Shown: positions 59,683 through 64,000 of the stretch, piece after piece
Layout: the number at the start of each line of letters is the position of its first letter
How positions within the stretch are numbered: position 1 is the stretch's first letter
NCBI RefSeq assembly: GCF_907164915.1
Contig: NC_061864.1
Location: 1,102,389-1,166,388 of the forward strand
DNA from: Impatiens glandulifera
Taxonomy: Eukaryota > Streptophyta > Magnoliopsida > Ericales > Balsaminaceae
Direction: 5' to 3'
Length of the DNA: 64,000 nt
The notes under the pieces: model-generated
What the model was told of the DNA's origin: nothing
Seen by the model: the letters and a program-made list of their open reading frames with translations, nothing else
The model's database searches: none
Position numbers and translations under genes: made by a program

Positions 59683-62066
59683 AATTAAATTATCAGATGA
59701 GATTCGGTTACCATGTCTCTCTCTCTCTCTCTGTATATATATATATACAGAAATGAAATGAAATGAAATGTATGTGGGGATGCGGATTGAGAGAGAGATA
59801 AGAGAGGATAAGAGAAGAACCCAAGAAGGAATCTAAAAGGGTAGAGAGAAAAAGGAGCGATCTTTAGAGAGAGAGAGACTGAGAAATGGAAGAGATGAAA
59901 AGGAAAGTGATATGTGAGAGAGAGAGAAAGGCGAAGATTCTGTTTGAGATTTCACTTACGCGTCGTCGCGTATAGCTTCTTCTCACTCGCTGCTACGAGT
60001 TAACTCATTAACATCAAACTCCCTAAACTACCCTTACCCTTGTGTTATTTTAGACATTCATTTATTTGGGATGCAAAATTCATCATTTTTTTTTATTAAT
60101 TTTATAAATATTATAATGTACAACATTGGGTTGTAAATATTTATTTTTCAATCCTTGAATAATAAACTTCCTTAAAAAAAAGGTTTATGTAGAGGGGCAA
60201 TGTGGTCATTATGACTTGATGCATATCTTCTAAAATGGAACACTGTAGCATTCAATGAAAGATTTGGGGGTGCAACAGTATTAATAAATGAGAGAGTGAT
60301 CTAGAACTTTATTTTAAATAATCAAATTATTTAATAAAAAATATTCATATTATAAGTCACTATCACAAATACAAACAATCTAAAATTATTCAGTAATAAT
60401 TTATAATAAAAACTAAAGAAATTAATATAACTTTATCTATGTGTATCATTATAAGTCAAAAGAGATAACGGAATATAAGAAAAAAATAATAATAATAATA
60501 AAAGAAAGATATATTAATATTGAATTAGTGAGAATTTATTAAACAATTTAAATAAGATTTTATATACTGGAGGGAGAAAACTGTAAATTGCCGAAATTGA
60601 ATTCAAATAAAGAAAGTAGGACAGTTAGGAATCTTACCTTAATTATGGATGGTAAAAAAGGAAATAGAGAATCTAACGCGTTTTGACAATTTATTTATTA
60701 TTTTAAAATATTTATTGCAAGAAGTAACAATTTGATTAAAATAAACCACCGTCCATTAAAAAAACCCAAATAAATTAAATATTATTTTCAAATAACTGAA
60801 CATCAAAGAAGATTGATAGAAGATGTGTAAATTCAAATTCAAATTCTCCAAATAAAATAAGAAGAGAATAACAGATTCTAGTTAAAATAAAGAAATAATA
60901 ATAATAATACAAAAAAGAAGGAATCCCATGTGTGTGTGTGTGTGAGAGAGAAGATGCTCTGTGCAAGGAAGATGAAGACAATAAATAGCATACGGCGTTA
61001 TTCAGATTCCACTGAATTCAAATTTTAAAATAAAAATCTCTCCAATTAATCAGTGCTATCTGCATGCTATTGCCACGCCCCCACCTACCTTTCATTTCAT
61101 TTATTTATTTATTTATTATATATCACAAATAACATTTATCATATGATGATGATATGAATATTTTTTCCATTTAATTGTGATGTTAATAAAATAGTTAGTT
61201 TTAAAAAGGAATCTATATATGTAAGAAAAAAAAAGAGAAGAATTTGGTATATATGTTGAAAAGAAATAGTCCGTTCAATGAGTATAAGATTCTCATTCGC
61301 CTGCAACCACATATGAAAGTAGTAATTGCTGTATGCTGCAATTTTATAACACATGTCACAGTTACAGAGATCAACAAACAACAAACAGACTTGTGTAGAA
61401 TTTTCTAGATATACCAAACAAGAAGAAAAAATGATCTTTTGCATTACCTTCTTTCTTTCTTTCTTTCTTAAGACCTTGTTTGTTTTCATTTTTCCTATTT
61501 AGATTAATTCAAAAAGAAAAAAACAAATGTCTTTATTTGGATTTAACTGATATCTATAATAAAGTCTAAACCACACGACAGGACCACAAGACAAAGCATG
61601 CTAACTCCAATCATAACCATTTCTCGTGCATTCAAGCAAGCACCCACGACCCACAAATGTTACAGACCTAAACTAACCTAGCCTAGATCCTGTTTTGAAT
61701 CGGCTTTTTTTGTACAGACCTAACCTAGAGAAGACGAAGGTTTTTTTGGAATAAAAATAGTTAAGAATATTAATATATAATAATAAAATAAAAAATTATA
61801 ATTTAAAATAAAAAGTATTTAAATATTTTGCCTAATAAATTGAATGAAATAATGACTGTGAGGGAATGAGATAATGTTTTTTGAATAACCAATATGTTCA
61901 TATTATTTAATATTTCTCTAGCTATAATAACTTAACAAACTAATCAATAATATTAATATCCAACCAAAATATATAATAGAAATATAAATAATTATTCTAT
62001 TTGCATCAATATAAACATCAAGATTAGATGCTGTTGTTGATAATACAAATCGTACCTATGATTTTG
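59683..62066. other. HHO promoter and spacer to OTP51
   Basis: Upstream region of the HHO gene. The first 270 bases are rich in GA/CT repeats (59716-59732 and 59865-59930), with a TATA-like run at 59736-59750. A TG repeat lies at 60931-60942. Beyond this the sequence is AT-rich with no recognisable gene. Confidence 0.5.
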
Positions 62067-64000
62067 TCAAGAATCATCATGATCGCTATAATCTGAAAAC
62101 GACCCATTCATCTCAGATAGACTATCAAAGTTAATAATACTCGATTTTCCATCAAGAACATATGGTTCAATAGTCTCCCACAAGCGTTTTGCATTTTCGC
62201 CCAGAAAACCTATCCAATAAACTCTCCCTTTCTTTTTACCCTTACAAACCAAAGATCTCGCTTTCAACCCTTTCACAACTCTCTCGACATCCTCCTCCCT
62301 GCCTCCCCCCTTCAGCTTCAGTAACAGATCTCCCGACGATGTTTTATATCCCCCATACATATACCAAAACGCAAGAACCCTGGGAGATAACCATCTGTGG
62401 ATTAGCTTGGGGATTCCAGGCCTACCATTTGGCCAAAACTGCTCTGCGTAGAAACTAAAAGCAACATGCGATATCGTTCTGAACGAATTCGATGTACCTT
62501 CTCCGTTCAATAGCCTGTTTGCCGGAGCTAACCACTCGCGAAACTCATCATGTATCCTCTCCTTCATATGTGATACTTGATTCTCATTGAATTCAAAAAT
62601 GACAGAATGGTCTTTCCTATCTTCGTTGAATTCCATTCTCAAACCACCTAATAACATCCCAATTAAGATTTCTCTCTGTTCCACAGTAAGCTTAGGCTTT
62701 AAAGGTGTTTTTTCGACGATTTCTTTCCTGTCTAAACTCCGGTTATATTCAATTTTCTCCTTATAAGATGGCTCGGCGTCGTACTTCATCTGACACATTA
62801 ATACGTACATCTGTTCTGCCTTGACATGTTCGCCGCTAGTTAGATAACAGCCTAAAAGAAAGTTGCATGATCGGTTGTTCACGCCAACTCCAGCAGTATT
62901 AACCATCTGACTGAAGATATCCTCTGCCTTTCGAACATTCCCAATTCGAACCAAAGAATTTAGGTATATATTGTAGATGGTTCGATTCGGACTGCATTTT
63001 TCAACGCTCCACAAAAAAGCTAACTCTAGTTTATCGTATAAATCTAACTTAAGGAACATATTCATCAAATCAATGAACGATGGCATTAATGGCTTAAGAC
63101 CACTTTCCGCAAACTCTTCCATAAGAGACTCTGCAAGTTCTACTTCATTTACTCTGCATAGAATCTCTATAATTTTGTGGTAAGCCGAAACAGTTTTTTT
63201 AGTAGTACCTTTAAATATCTCCAGTGACTTAAGAGGCTGTCCTGCATTGGCATAAGCTTCTATTTTGTACACAATGGCTTTAGATGGCAAAGAACTATCG
63301 TATATTCTTTCGGCTTCATCTACATTTCCTTCCTTGGCGCATACTCTCAAGATTGACAGTCGAATTTCTTGACTCTCTTGGTACCCTTCTCTTTTCATTT
63401 CTGCCCTCAAGGATGCTATCCTTTCTTTGTCTATTGAATCTTGATAACTGTGAATCCAGATCAAACCGCTATAGATATCCCTGTGAATCTGCAGACCAGA
63501 TGAGGTCAAGTTATGGTAAATGAACTCTGCTTCTTTTAGATAATTCTTGCAGGAGCTCCCTGTTTTGCTAACTAATGATCTGAAAAGAGAGTTATGCAAA
63601 CTGAGACGTGGTTTGTAGCCTCCTAATTGAATCATTCGCTTGTAGGTTTTACATGCTTCTTGTATGTAACTCTTATCTTGTGAGCTCAGATAGGCTACAA
63701 TTAGTATATGGAAAGTTGATTCGTTTGGTACTCTTCCTTGATTGATGATATCATCGAATATTTCTCTACATTTTGTGGATTTCCTCTCCTTGCCCATGTA
63801 ATCTGCTAGTTTAGTGGCAAGTGCGAAATCGAAGCGAAACCAATGTTGTTCCATCATCCATTTGTATACCTAGGGCAAAAGAAAAGGAAAAAACTAGGTC
63901 AAATAAGAAGGAAAAAATGCAGAGAGAATGTAGAGAAGATGAGAATTACCCGAAAACTGGTTTCGTTCTCGCGAATCCGGAGACAATGAAACGCTAAATA
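62067..64000 (-). CDS. OTP51: OTP51: PPR-LAGLIDADG plastid splicing factor (partial 5')
   Basis: Two visible exons. The downstream one, 63869-62067, encodes 600 residues and the stop. The upstream one, 63950 to beyond the window end, supplies at least 17 codons (FHCLRIRENETSFR before the intron). The joined product reads VYKWMMEQHWF across the junction. PPR motifs cover most of the first 360 residues of this exon (for example STFHILIVAYLSSQDKSYI, TIYNIYLNSLVRIGNVRKA). The C-terminal third is a LAGLIDADG_2 homing-endonuclease-like domain: first helix ILIGMLLGGLRM, second VLAFWYMYGG. This fusion is unique to OTP51 (At2g15820), required for splicing plastid ycf3 intron 2 and other introns. Both catalytic acidic positions are lost. 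The transit peptide and start lie outside the window. Confidence 0.95.

Overview
The window is nuclear DNA from a flowering plant, most likely a eudicot. Its genes are intron-bearing, with GT..AG introns, plastid transit peptides and typical plant families. Long, very AT-rich intergenic stretches are full of non-autonomous DNA transposons. No bacterial, organellar, rRNA or CRISPR features were seen. The species cannot be named from the sequence.

Layout. Left gene cluster (2-24 kb): a secreted LRR protein (+), an ARF-type GTPase (-), the plastid Na+/H+ antiporter NHD1 (+), plastid 3-phosphoglycerate dehydrogenase of serine synthesis (-), a reticulon-like ER protein (-), 5-methylthioribose kinase of the methionine salvage cycle (+), a small LYR-motif mitochondrial-type protein (-) and a DC1/C1-like zinc protein (-). 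Transposon-rich middle (24-46 kb): almost gene-free apart from one intronless CYP74 oxylipin cytochrome P450 (33.5-35.0 kb, -). It holds hAT, Tourist/PIF-Harbinger, Helitron and SINE insertions. Several have intact target-site duplications, and one is a hAT nested inside a Tourist element. Right gene cluster (46.9-64 kb): a JINGUBANG-type WD40 protein (+), a TMEM45/DUF716 membrane protein (+), a CCG-binding-protein-1-like protein (+), cyclophilin 40/SQUINT (-), a GARP/HHO-type transcription factor (-) and the 3' part of the plastid splicing factor OTP51 (-, cut by the window end).

Exon structures were reconstructed by hand from splice signals, reading-frame continuity and remembered family conservation. 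Every multi-exon model closes in frame. The genes do not form a pathway cluster. NHD1, PGDH, the CBP1-like protein and OTP51 are, or may be, plastid-targeted. CYP40, CBP1 and OTP51 are, from memory, close neighbours on Arabidopsis chromosome 2 (At2g157xx-158xx), so the right cluster looks like conserved microsynteny.

The most noteworthy observations are: a CYP74 with substitutions at normally invariant catalytic positions; a pair of inverted ~1-kb hAT-like elements packed with AACCGGTT-type motifs; a 757-bp element with 85-bp GC-rich terminal inverted repeats around a telomere-like core; a tandem duplication that preserves the empty site of a Tourist insertion; and a SINE with target-site duplication in an NHD1 intron. 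I found no clearly new multi-gene system.
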